Assembly: GCA_012523095.1 (NCBI GenBank)
Contig: JAAYJE010000141.1
Span: 1 to 45,559 of the forward strand
DNA length: 45,559 bases
DNA from: Actinomycetota bacterium
Lineage (GTDB): Bacteria > Actinomycetota > Thermoleophilia > RBG-16-64-13
Reading direction: 5' to 3'
Shown: positions 14,408 through 22,205 of the stretch, in pieces
How positions within the stretch are numbered: position 1 is the stretch's first letter
Layout: each line of letters opens with the position of its first letter
Notes under the pieces: model-generated
What the model was told of the DNA's origin: nothing
The model's database searches: none
Seen by the model: only the letters and a program-made list of their open reading frames with translations
Program-made: the position numbers and the translations under genes

Positions 14408-16318
14408 CTACGAGTTCATTCCGACGATGTAGCCTTCTCTGATGGCCTCTTCGACGGAGCGCGGGCGGATGCAGTCGCCCACCTGCGCGTAGCCCTCCGC
14501 CGCACCCATGAAGCTGTCGGCCAGCTCAGTGAGCGGTCGCATCCCTACGGAGAGGACCACGTCGTCGGCCTCCACCGAGATGCTCCTGCCGTCGGTCTCG
14601 TAGGTGACGTGGTCCGGGGTGATGGCGGTGCAGCGGGCATCGAGGACTACGTCCAGGTTGTCGGAGGTCTTCGCCATCTCGGCGATAAGGGTCTCGCGAC
14701 AGGTGGGAGACGCGTCCGGCGCCAGGTTCGGCTGCATCTCGAGCAGGGTGACGTGCTTGCCCATGCGGGCCAGGTGGAGAGCGGTCTCGCATCCCACCTG
14801 GCCGCCGCCCACGACCACCACATTCCGGCCCAACTCGGCTTCTCTGCCGAACACGTCCACCGCTAGGCGGGCGCTCGCGGCTCCGTGGATGCTGGGGACG
14901 ATGGGCTCGCTCCCCACAGCGGCGATGACCGTGTCGAAGCCCGTCAGGTCGCCGGCCGACACCTCTGTCCGCAGGTTAACGGATATGCTCGACTTCGCCA
15001 CCTGCCCGATCAGGTACCTCCTGAACGCGTCCAGCGGGTACTTGAAGGGCACGTGTTCGGCGAAGGTGAGTTTGCCTCCCAGGACGTCGGACTTCTCGAA
15101 CAGGGTGACCTCGTGGCCTCTTTCGGCCGCAGTGAGCGCGGCCTGCATGCCCGCGGGACCGCCCCCTATCACAGCGACGCGTTTCGGGCGCAAGGGGGGC
15201 TCAGTCATACGCTTGATCTGGTGTGCCAGGCCCACCGTGGGGTTCACGCTGCAGCTGAAGTGGCGGCCGTACGCGTTGCTGTCGTGGCAGCGGAGGCACT
15301 TGATGCAGGGCCGGATGTCATCGGGCCGCCCCTGGATGTCTTTCTCAAGGACGTCGATATCGGCGATGAACGCCCTCACCATGGTCACGAAGTCCGCCTT
15401 ACCGCTTTGGAGTATGTCCTCGGCCTCGTCGAGGTTGCTTATGGCCCCGATGGTGGAGATGGGGACGTGTATACGGCCGGACTTTTTGAGCGCCTCCGCC
15501 AGGAACACCAGGGGCGTGGGGGGCAGGAAGCCACAAGGATGGGCTATCTCCATGCCTTCGGGGCGCAGGGTGCCGCCCGACACTTCCAGCAGGTCCACCC
15601 CTTCCTGTATGCACTCGCCTATGCGCAGTCCCTCCTCCAGATCGATGCCACCCGCGAGGAACTCGGAGGCGCAGAACCTGACGTCGATGATCATGTCCGG
15701 GCCGGCCTTCTCCCGGATGGCCCGCACGATCTCGTTGATGTAGCGGCAGCGGTTCTCAGTGGAGCCCCCGTAGCGGTCGGTGCGCTTGTTGGTGAGCGGC
15801 GACAGGAACTGAGCCACCGGGACGGAATGGCCGAACTCGAGCATCACCGCGTCGTACCCCAGGGATCGGAGTACGGCGGCTTCTTGAGCGAACCAGTCCT
15901 TGACCTGCTCCATCACTTCGATGGGGACCTCACGCCCGGGAGTCCCATCCATCAGCAGGGCTCCGTCGGAGACGGCGTAGCCGTCGGGGAACTTGGCCAG
16001 TATCTCCATGGCCGCCTTGGCGCCGTAGAAGTGGATACGGCTGGCCAGCTCCGCGAACGCGTTGGTGCAGTTGGGCCTGAAGAGGTCCCAACACACGTGG
16101 ACCCCATCGTCCACCGGTGGGCCCACGCCCACACTGGCCACCGTGACCAGACCCGCTCCGGCCTTCGCTCTGCTCTCGAAGTAGCGCATGATCGCTTCCG
16201 TGGGATAGGGCTGGCCGCTGGACATACAGTGCGGCGTGGACGGACCGGTGATGATGCGGTTCTTCAGCAGATGAGCACCCAAGCGGGCAGGGGAGAGGGC
16301 CAGAGGGTGTCTCGACAT
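14408..16318 (-). CDS. 2,4-dienoyl-CoA-reductase-type Fe-S/FMN/FAD oxidoreductase
   Basis: This 636-residue three-cofactor enzyme resembles 2,4-dienoyl-CoA reductase, trimethylamine dehydrogenase and bile-acid ene-reductases. The FMN barrel (1-330) has LEFGHSVPVAQFLSPLTNKR and RYGGSTENR. The Cys cluster C338-x2-C341-x2-C344-x11-C356 is the [4Fe-4S] site. The FAD/NAD(P)H half starts VIGGGPAGMQAA at about 383, with a second nucleotide fold (VVVVGGGQVGCETALHLA). ATG 16318 has AAAGGAGC eight bases upstream; the frame continues to 17272 only as antisense to the NrfD gene. It lies directly downstream of the molybdopterin oxidoreductase genes on the same strand, so it may share their expression. The substrate is not evident. 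Confidence 0.9.
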   Translation of the reverse strand: MSRHPLALSPARLGAHLLKNRIITGPSTPHCMSSGQPYPTEAIMRYFESRAKAGAGLVTVASVGVGPPVDDGVHVCWDLFRPNCTNAFAELASRIHFYGAKAAMEILAKFPDGYAVSDGALLMDGTPGREVPIEVMEQVKDWFAQEAAVLRSLGYDAVMLEFGHSVPVAQFLSPLTNKRTDRYGGSTENRCRYINEIVRAIREKAGPDMIIDVRFCASEFLAGGIDLEEGLRIGECIQEGVDLLEVSGGTLRPEGMEIAHPCGFLPPTPLVFLAEALKKSGRIHVPISTIGAISNLDEAEDILQSGKADFVTMVRAFIADIDVLEKDIQGRPDDIRPCIKCLRCHDSNAYGRHFSCSVNPTVGLAHQIKRMTEPPLRPKRVAVIGGGPAGMQAALTAAERGHEVTLFEKSDVLGGKLTFAEHVPFKYPLDAFRRYLIGQVAKSSISVNLRTEVSAGDLTGFDTVIAAVGSEPIVPSIHGAASARLAVDVFGREAELGRNVVVVGGGQVGCETALHLARMGKHVTLLEMQPNLAPDASPTCRETLIAEMAKTSDNLDVVLDARCTAITPDHVTYETDGRSISVEADDVVLSVGMRPLTELADSFMGAAEGYAQVGDCIRPRSVEEAIREGYIVGMNS

Positions 16319-16451
16319 GTCACTCAGCTCCTTTGGACGACAACTCATCGTTGCTGGGCCATTATAGGCGGGCATGACGCTTCGTGTGCTCCGCGGATGC
16401 CGGCCGACGCCGGGCGGCCGCTCCGACAAGGGAGGGTCCTGTGTCTCTGTA

Positions 16452-16476
16452 AGCGTCGACCTTCGGTCGGCTCGCT
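16452..16476. other. Hairpin between the NrfD gene and the flavoenzyme gene
   Basis: CGACC (16457-16461) pairs with GGTCG (16465-16469) around a TTC loop. AGCG (16452-16455) and CGCT (16473-16476) can extend the stem with bulges. It is in the 179-bp gap after the NrfD stop. There is no T tract after it on the minus strand. It may mark an mRNA boundary between the molybdopterin operon and the flavoenzyme. Confidence 0.4.
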
Positions 16477-16497
16477 CACAGTGGACAGAGAGCCTTC

Positions 16498-17418
16498 TCA
16501 GTCCGACCGCACAGTCATCCTCACGCCAGATGTCACCACCGCATGCCGCAGGAGCAATCCTCCCGCCAGCACCAGCACGGCGGAGACGGCGCCCAGGACG
16601 CGCACCTGCGCCAGGCCGGTCGACGCCAGGCTCACGGCCAGGAGGACGATCGGCAGCACCAGCCCTGCGACCGCCACCCCCCAGACGAACACGCCCGACG
16701 TCAGCAGCCGCGCAGAGGCCCGCCCGGTCGTCCCCGTGTGGCGCACGATCTCCACGTAGGCGGCCAGCGTCAGCAGCAAGAGCACGCTGAGAACGAGTCC
16801 GGCGATCGCCAGCAGGTGAAGCCCTGCCACATCCACGGTCACACCCAGCGCCACCAGTTGCAACACCGCTATCCCCGTATTGAGGCCGGCGAAGAGGAAC
16901 AGCACGGGCAGGGCCGCGTTGTTCCACGCCGGGATGCTCCGGATCACTCCCAGCACCATCCCGGGATAGACCGGCACGGTCAGCGCCAGCACCGCCGCCG
17001 CCCACCCGAACGCCAGTCCCAGGCCGCCGGAGGCGTCCCACGGCAGCCAGGCAAAGCCCGCGAACCGGGGCAAGGCGTGGGCGAAGCCGAAGATGATGAA
17101 ACCTGTCTGCAGCCAGGCGCCACGGGTTATCCAACTGGTCCTCAGGGCGGCCGGGTGGAACCAGAGGCGAAGCACGTGGCCGCCCTCCCCGAGATCGAGG
17201 AGGAGGAGCACGCTGCCCAAGAGCACCACCACCGGACCGATCAGGGTGCCGATGCGGGCCAGCTCCGGACACTCACCCAGCCTGTCCAGGACGAAGCTGA
17301 AGAGGAACGTGCCCGCGCCCAGACCGGCCAGGAAGAGGTCGAGCACGACCATCCAGCCCCAGTGCTTCTGCCCTTTTATCTCAGTCATCCGCTCCGTCCT
17401 TGACGCGATCGTCTTCAT
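16498..17418 (-). CDS. NrfD/PsrC-type membrane subunit
   Basis: This 306-residue quinone-linked membrane anchor belongs to a molybdopterin oxidoreductase. Eight or so hydrophobic helices are visible, starting with WMVVLDLFLAGLGAGTFLFSFV, the typical NrfD first-helix Gly-rich stretch, and continuing with GPVVVLLGSVLLLLDLG, then W-F-H-P and the WITRGAWLQTGFIIFGF segment. ATG 17418 overlaps the TGA of the ferredoxin gene (ATGA), so translation is coupled. The protein would pass electrons between the Fe-S subunit and the quinone pool; the direction depends on the catalytic subunit's substrate. The gene closes the three-gene operon. Confidence 0.9.
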   Translation of the reverse strand: MKTIASRTERMTEIKGQKHWGWMVVLDLFLAGLGAGTFLFSFVLDRLGECPELARIGTLIGPVVVLLGSVLLLLDLGEGGHVLRLWFHPAALRTSWITRGAWLQTGFIIFGFAHALPRFAGFAWLPWDASGGLGLAFGWAAAVLALTVPVYPGMVLGVIRSIPAWNNAALPVLFLFAGLNTGIAVLQLVALGVTVDVAGLHLLAIAGLVLSVLLLLTLAAYVEIVRHTGTTGRASARLLTSGVFVWGVAVAGLVLPIVLLAVSLASTGLAQVRVLGAVSAVLVLAGGLLLRHAVVTSGVRMTVRSD

Positions 17419-18020
17419 GAGTTCAGGTAGTACACCGAGGGGCACGTACCCAGCTCGGCCTTCAAGACCGAGCCGCCCTGCCGTGCGACCACCCGCGACA
17501 CGTCGCTCTCGGGGTCGTCCAGGTCGCCGAAGCAGCGGGCGTTCGCGGGGCAGACCTCCACGCAGGCCGGCTGCCGTCCGTCCCCCAGTCGGTGTGCGCA
17601 GAAGGTGCATTTCTGCACCGTGCCTTTGGTCAGAGTCTTGTGCTTCTTCTCTTCCCAAGGCGTCACGGTCCCCGGCCCGTAGTAGTTCTCGATCCTCCGC
17701 AGTGGATGCCGGGCCTCGTACGGACAGGCCAGCACGCAGTACCGGCAGCCCATGCATTTGCGGGGGTCCACCAGCACCAGGCCGTCCTCCCGCTGGTATG
17801 TCGCTCCGGTGGGGCAGACCTCCAGGCACGGCGGTTCGGCGCAGTGCATGCAGGCGCGGGGCAAGAAATCCATACGCGCGGCTGGGTAGGTGCCCACCTC
17901 GTATTTCTCCACCTGGCAGAGCAGGATGCCGGGGGGAGTACCGTTCTCCATGCGGCAGGCGACGGTGCAGGCGTTGCAGCCCACGCACTTCTTGAGGTCG
18001 ATCGCCATGCCGTATCTCAT
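17415..18020 (-). CDS. Four-cluster [4Fe-4S] electron-transfer subunit (DmsB/PsrB type)
   Basis: This 201-residue ferredoxin-like subunit carries electrons between the molybdopterin subunit and the membrane anchor. Four cysteine groups are seen: CVGCNACTVAC, CMHCAEPPCLEVCP, CMGCRYCVLACP and CTFCAHRLGDG with CVEVCP. This is the standard arrangement for four cubane clusters. There is no signal peptide. The start at 18020 overlaps the TGA of the catalytic-subunit gene, and its own stop overlaps the NrfD start. The three genes are therefore one translationally coupled unit. Confidence 0.95.
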   Translation of the reverse strand: MRYGMAIDLKKCVGCNACTVACRMENGTPPGILLCQVEKYEVGTYPAARMDFLPRACMHCAEPPCLEVCPTGATYQREDGLVLVDPRKCMGCRYCVLACPYEARHPLRRIENYYGPGTVTPWEEKKHKTLTKGTVQKCTFCAHRLGDGRQPACVEVCPANARCFGDLDDPESDVSRVVARQGGSVLKAELGTCPSVYYLNS

Positions 18021-20677
18021 CGCGCGCCCTCCTGCCGGTAGACCCTCACCCGGGGCGATATCTCCTGCCCGGCGGAGATGGCGTCCAGGGTGTTGTCGTC
18101 GATGGAGAGCAGGGAGTTGTAGAAGGTTCCCTGCCGTATCAGCGGGTTGGACTGCAGCGTCCCCAGGCCGTAGTTGCCGGGGATGCCCAGGGCGTCGGGG
18201 TGCAGCAGCTCGGTGACCCGCAGCGCCCCGGAGGTCCGGCCGTAGCGCGACTCCACGGTGACCCGGTCGCCGTCCTTGAGCCCCTTCTTGGCCGCCGTGG
18301 CCGCGTTCATGAACACGGCGAAATCGAACGGATCCTGCGCGTACAACTCCGCCAGCCAGGGGTTGCCTTCGGGATTGCCCGAATCGTGCGGATGGTAGGG
18401 CGATTTCCAGTTCACCACCCAGAGGTCGTACTCCGGAGGCGCTTGGATCTCGGAGTTCTCTATCCAGTGGGGGATGGGCCGGTACTGCTCCCAGACGGTC
18501 TCCTCGTCGGCGATGCCCGGGTAGGCGATGCCGACCTCTCGCAGCTGGGCGCGGAGGCTGTCTCCGGTCTTCTTCAGGCGCTCGAAGTAGAAGGGGTGGC
18601 GAACGCCGTCGCCGGGGGAGAAGTAGTAGGTGAAGAATTCCTTCCTCGAACGCGGCTGACGGAAGAAACCTTCTTGGTTGATCTCGGCTAGACCTTTCCC
18701 GTCTCCGCGGGGCCAGGTCTTGAGCAACTGGTCTTGGATCTCTTCGCGGGTATGCCTGCGGTCGACGTCGAGCGTCCCCTCGCCTAAGTAGAAGCCGTCG
18801 GTGAGCACCAGGTCGTTCATGGACCGGTTCAGCCGGTCGTAGACGCCGCCCGGCCCATACAGCACGCCGGTGCCCTCGGCGATGTCGGTGAGGATGTCGT
18901 CGCAGTGACGGGTGTTGAACAGCGCCGGCACGGCCTGCCGCACGCGGACGGTGTCGGCTCCGTAGAGCTCGCCTCCCGTGGTCTGGTGGGGAGGTACCAG
19001 CACCGAGACGATGTCCCGTTCCATGTTGGCGTGCTCGGGCAACACCACGTCGGCCATGATGGTGGGCTCATCCATGTGGTAGGCCACCGAGACCACGAAG
19101 GGCACGTTGCGCATGGCCTCCACGTACTTCTCCGGCTGGGCGTTCTTGCGGATGGCGTTGGCGCCGAGATTGAGCCAGACCTCGATGCTGTAATCGAGAT
19201 GGTATCTGGCCGGGTCGAGCATGGCCTGCACGGCCAGGTGCGGGGTGGCGTTCTTGTGCGGGTAGAACTCGTTGCCGTCGATGGTGTCGGGAGGGAACTT
19301 GAAGGGGAAGGCTTGGGCCCTGAACTGCGGCCGGAGCACTCCATCGTCGTCCGGCTCCAGCAGGGGGCCGCGCATACTGTCGCCCACACAGCCGCCCGGC
19401 ACCTCGATGTTGCCCACCAGCATGTTCATCAGCTTGGCGGTGAGCTCCGCGTAGGTGCCGCCCCGGTGGTTGGTGATGCCGCGGTGGGTGTTGACCGACG
19501 CCGGGCGGAAGGGGAAGGTGAACCCGTCGATCTGGATGGTGCTACCGATCTTCGCGTGTTTGACGAATTCCCCAGCGATCCGTCGGATGGTCGCCGCCGG
19601 CACGGTGCAGATGCCTTCGGCCCATTCCGGCGTGTACTGCCGGAACTCTTCCCTGATGAGGTCGAACCCGGTGCGGCAGGCCACCCCGTCAACGGTATAG
19701 GCGCCGGTGAGGGCGATATCCGCGAACTCGGCATCGAACGCGCGGGCGCATCCGGCGGCCGCGTCCCACATCATAGGCTTACCGGTGAGGGGGTCGCGGT
19801 GGTAGTCCCCGGCCGGGTTGATAAGGTAGGGCGCGTTGGTGCGGTGCTTCATGAACCATTCGTCGAAGGGTAGGCCCTCGTTCAGCATGGTGCCCGCCAT
19901 GGCCAACAGGCAGGCGTAGTCGGAGCCCGGGCGGATGGGGATCCATTCCCCCTTGGAGGCCTCCACCGAGCAACGGGGGTCGATGACCACCAACTTCATG
20001 CCCCGGTCCATGGCCTTGGTGAAGCGGCGGATGGCACCGGTGGTGGCGAAGTTGGGCCCCAGCGAGCGGCCGAAGGTGAGCAGGTACTCGCAGTAGTCCA
20101 TCTCGGCCACCTGTTCCGGGCAGCCGGCGTGGACCAGGTTGGAGGCGTAGTGGATGCTGCAGAGCGGCGCGTGCGAGCCGACCACGTTGGGGGTCCCGAA
20201 GGCGTGCGCGAAGTGATCACGCAGCAGGCTGTCCCGGTTGCCGAACCCCTCCATGACCAGGAGTCCTCGGGGATCCTTGGTCCGCACCTGGTTCAGCTTC
20301 TCGATGACGAGGGCCATCGCCTCGTCCCACGAGACCTCTTTCCAGCCGGGATCGACGTCCAGGCCCTTTTCGGGATTGGTGCGGACCAGGGGGGTCTTCA
20401 CCCGGTAGGGGTTGTAGAGGTTCATGAGCTGGGAGGCGCCGCGCGGGCACAGCGAGCCGTAGTTGGGCGAAGCGGCGGGATTGCCTTCCACCCGGGTGAC
20501 TACGCCGTCCTGCATGTGGATGAGCGTGGCGCAGTCGCCCTGCATACACTGCCCACAGATGCCGAAGAGCGTGCGGGTCCGGCCGCGCTGGGCCGGGTCG
20601 GCGGCCGGCCACTGGTAGTCCGCGCCCGGCGGCATCGGGTCGGCTTGATCGTGCTTGCGGGTCTTCGCCTTGGCCAT
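18017..20677 (-). CDS. Molybdopterin oxidoreductase catalytic subunit (DMSO-reductase family)
   Basis: This 886-residue Mo/W-bis-MGD enzyme belongs to the PsrA/PhsA-like group. Near the N-terminus CGQCMQGDC with Cys 41, 44 and 49, plus Cys77 in GSLCPRGA, forms the [4Fe-4S] site (the middle gap is four residues, not the common three). Cys173 in SHAPLCSIHY is at the place of the metal ligand. The C-terminal domain shows GDRVTVESRYGRTSGALRV. No twin-arginine signal is visible in the first 40 residues, so the enzyme appears to face the cytoplasm, unlike thiosulfate or polysulfide reductases. Three genes overlap by ATGA. The substrate cannot be read from the sequence; sulfur, nitrogen, carboxylate or aromatic substrates are all open. 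Confidence 0.9.
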   Translation of the reverse strand: MAKAKTRKHDQADPMPPGADYQWPAADPAQRGRTRTLFGICGQCMQGDCATLIHMQDGVVTRVEGNPAASPNYGSLCPRGASQLMNLYNPYRVKTPLVRTNPEKGLDVDPGWKEVSWDEAMALVIEKLNQVRTKDPRGLLVMEGFGNRDSLLRDHFAHAFGTPNVVGSHAPLCSIHYASNLVHAGCPEQVAEMDYCEYLLTFGRSLGPNFATTGAIRRFTKAMDRGMKLVVIDPRCSVEASKGEWIPIRPGSDYACLLAMAGTMLNEGLPFDEWFMKHRTNAPYLINPAGDYHRDPLTGKPMMWDAAAGCARAFDAEFADIALTGAYTVDGVACRTGFDLIREEFRQYTPEWAEGICTVPAATIRRIAGEFVKHAKIGSTIQIDGFTFPFRPASVNTHRGITNHRGGTYAELTAKLMNMLVGNIEVPGGCVGDSMRGPLLEPDDDGVLRPQFRAQAFPFKFPPDTIDGNEFYPHKNATPHLAVQAMLDPARYHLDYSIEVWLNLGANAIRKNAQPEKYVEAMRNVPFVVSVAYHMDEPTIMADVVLPEHANMERDIVSVLVPPHQTTGGELYGADTVRVRQAVPALFNTRHCDDILTDIAEGTGVLYGPGGVYDRLNRSMNDLVLTDGFYLGEGTLDVDRRHTREEIQDQLLKTWPRGDGKGLAEINQEGFFRQPRSRKEFFTYYFSPGDGVRHPFYFERLKKTGDSLRAQLREVGIAYPGIADEETVWEQYRPIPHWIENSEIQAPPEYDLWVVNWKSPYHPHDSGNPEGNPWLAELYAQDPFDFAVFMNAATAAKKGLKDGDRVTVESRYGRTSGALRVTELLHPDALGIPGNYGLGTLQSNPLIRQGTFYNSLLSIDDNTLDAISAGQEISPRVRVYRQEGAR

Positions 20678-20887
20678 GACCTCTACTCCTGTTGAGCCAC
20701 ACGGGGGGGTGTTGGTGCCGCTCGTCCCGGGCGCTGGGTGCCGCTGAACATCGGGTGAGCCGCCGGCCGCCGGTGCTTAGAGCGACCGCTCGTTCTATCT
20801 CCGGGTGGTCCCCAATGCTACCAGACCGGCCCGGCAGGTCAAGACGGAGCGGGGTGAACGACCGGCTCGCGGCGCCGAAGACGGGCC

Positions 20888-21246
20888 CTATCCCAGTGTC
20901 TTCCGCAGTTCGGCGACCAGCCCAGCGCAGGACGCCGCGATGACGTTCCGAGGTTCGACAGGCGTCGCCGCGTCCGCGGCCATCACGCTGGCAGGACTGT
21001 CGGCCCGGCAGAAGAGCCTCGGCAGCGCGGCAATGGCCGTCTCGGCGACGCTCCTCGAGACGTTTATCCGCCGCAGTCGGTCTTCCGGCTCGAAAGAGCC
21101 GATGATGTGCGAGGTGCAGTCGACAAGACGGCCCTCCAGCCCGGGCACCTTGAGGACCGAACCCCTTGCCTACCTCGGGAGCCGCGCCGCCCGTCTGACG
21201 GCACCACCCAGAGTCGCCGGCACAAGCAGAGCGACCTTGACTACAG
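20888..21246 (-). pseudogene. Unrecognised coding remnant with an in-frame TAG
   Basis: On the minus strand a GC-rich-third-position frame reads VVKVALLVPATLGGAV then RRAARLPR, a TAG (21172-21170), and then ARGSVLKVPGLEGRLVDC, TSHIIGSFEPEDRLRRINV, SRSVAETAIAALPRLFCRAD and a tail ending AELRKTLG. The portion after the TAG also has a GTG (21148) that could start an 86-residue protein, but without a clear ribosome site. I do not recognise the family. It sits between the molybdopterin operon and the nitroreductase, on the same strand as both. It may be a decayed accessory gene. The codon pattern, not homology, supports coding. Confidence 0.4.
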
Positions 21247-21402
21247 TGGGACCCCTGCGATCTCCAGGACGGAAGACCATATGCCGACGGGGTTCCCATC
21301 CTTTGTCGCCTCTTGATAGAAGCCGGCTGCCCGCATCGTCGCGGCCAGGTCGGGATCGGACGCCAGCTTGGAGGGATCCAAGGCCACGTCGGCATCGGTC
21401 AC
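21241..21402 (-). CDS. Short unrecognised ORF after the nitroreductase
   Basis: This 53-residue frame from GTG 21402 reads MTDADVALDPSKLASDPDLA followed by ATMRAAGFYQEATKDGNPVG and IWSSVLEIAGVPL. The codon choice is strongly GC-biased at third positions, as in the real genes here. Coding sense may begin further upstream (residues LEAITAIV), but no start with a good ribosome site is present. The next coding-like frame (20888-21246) begins one base back, so the two could be pieces of one broken gene. No family is recognised. Confidence 0.4.
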   Translation of the reverse strand: MTDADVALDPSKLASDPDLAATMRAAGFYQEATKDGNPVGIWSSVLEIAGVPL

Positions 21403-21442
21403 GATGGCGGTGATCGCCTCAAGAACGCCCGGTCGTCGCAGT

Positions 21443-22048
21443 CTAGGCCGGGTATCCCACCGGCTGCGAGAGGGTGACCACCTGGCCCGCCTCCAACCGC
21501 ATAGCCTCGAAGAGGGGCGCTCGGTCGAAGAGCGCCCTGAGAACGGTCGCCAACCCTGCCGAAGCACAGTACAGGTAGACGTTTTCAGCAGCGGCGGCGG
21601 TGTCGGTCCAACGGAAGACGTCGAAGTCACCGGCCCCGCCCCCGTACATCTTGGCCATGTCGGCCACGTAGACAAGGCTGACGGGTACATCCGCTATCCA
21701 GGGCTGATGCTCGCCTGCGAGTATGGGCCGGATATCCCGGGCAACGATCCCTTGGAGGGTGTTGGCGGCGGCGTCGTAAAGGTATAGACCGTCGGCCCGC
21801 GCGACGTATACGTCGATCTGCTGCCAGTTGTGGGCCGTCGGATACGCGTGGCAGCCTTTGGTCCCCATGCCGGTGCCGCCCTGCTCTCGGGTCATCCCTA
21901 CGGCGGCCCAGAGGATGTTGGAGAGCTCCTGGGGCGGGAGATCGTTGGTGCTGTACGATTCCCGGGTGCTGTGTCGTTGCCGGATGGTGTCCATGAGGGG
22001 CATGCCCCCACTCGTTTGGGGCTGCGGGAGTTGGATAGTCTGTTCCAC
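21443..22048 (-). CDS. SagB/nitroreductase-family FMN protein
   Basis: This 201-residue flavoprotein belongs to the nitroreductase superfamily. The core starts DTIRQRHSTRESYSTNDLPPQ, with the two-basic-residue FMN site (RQRHSTRE), then LSNILWAAVGMTREQ, TAHNWQQIDVYVA, DTAAAAENVYLYCASAGLAT and VVTLSQPVGYPA. Length and motif order match the SagB/ThcOx-like subgroup, which is broader than peptide oxidases. GTG 22048 has GGAGG five bases upstream. It diverges from a TPP enzyme gene. No peptide precursor, YcaO or other azoline-forming gene is nearby, so a peptide-natural-product role is not supported. Its electron donor and acceptor are unknown. Confidence 0.85.
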   Translation of the reverse strand: MEQTIQLPQPQTSGGMPLMDTIRQRHSTRESYSTNDLPPQELSNILWAAVGMTREQGGTGMGTKGCHAYPTAHNWQQIDVYVARADGLYLYDAAANTLQGIVARDIRPILAGEHQPWIADVPVSLVYVADMAKMYGGGAGDFDVFRWTDTAAAAENVYLYCASAGLATVLRALFDRAPLFEAMRLEAGQVVTLSQPVGYPA

Positions 22049-22111
22049 GTCTGCCTCCGAGTGCGTCGATAGCCGGATGTATCTGGGGCCGGCCGTGGGC
22101 CCCGGCCGTAG

Positions 22112-22170
22112 ACGTCGACGTTAGCACAGCCGGCCGGATAGATGAACGGGCACGATAGATGAACGAGCAC
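22112..22170. promoter_or_regulatory. Palindrome and tandem 17-bp repeat between nitroreductase and TPP enzyme
   Basis: ACGTCGACGT (22112-22121) is a perfect 10-bp palindrome. A 17-bp unit starting GATAGATGAACG occurs twice in tandem at 22137-22153 and 22154-22170, with one mismatch. Both lie in the 157-bp divergent promoter gap, close to the TPP enzyme start. They may be operator sites. No adjacent regulator gene suggests which protein would bind. Confidence 0.45.
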
Positions 22171-22205
22171 TGTACTCCGCGGCCCGGCTCTGGCATCCTG
22201 TCCTC

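Noticed and set aside
16319-17272. Fusion of the 14408 flavoenzyme with an upstream domain
   Set aside because: The extension is antisense-frame sequence of the NrfD gene; ATG 16318 has a good ribosome site and starts at the family N-terminus.
20692-20943. Plus-strand ORF opposite the unrecognised remnant
   Set aside because: It has no recognisable family and its codon bias is weaker than on the minus strand.
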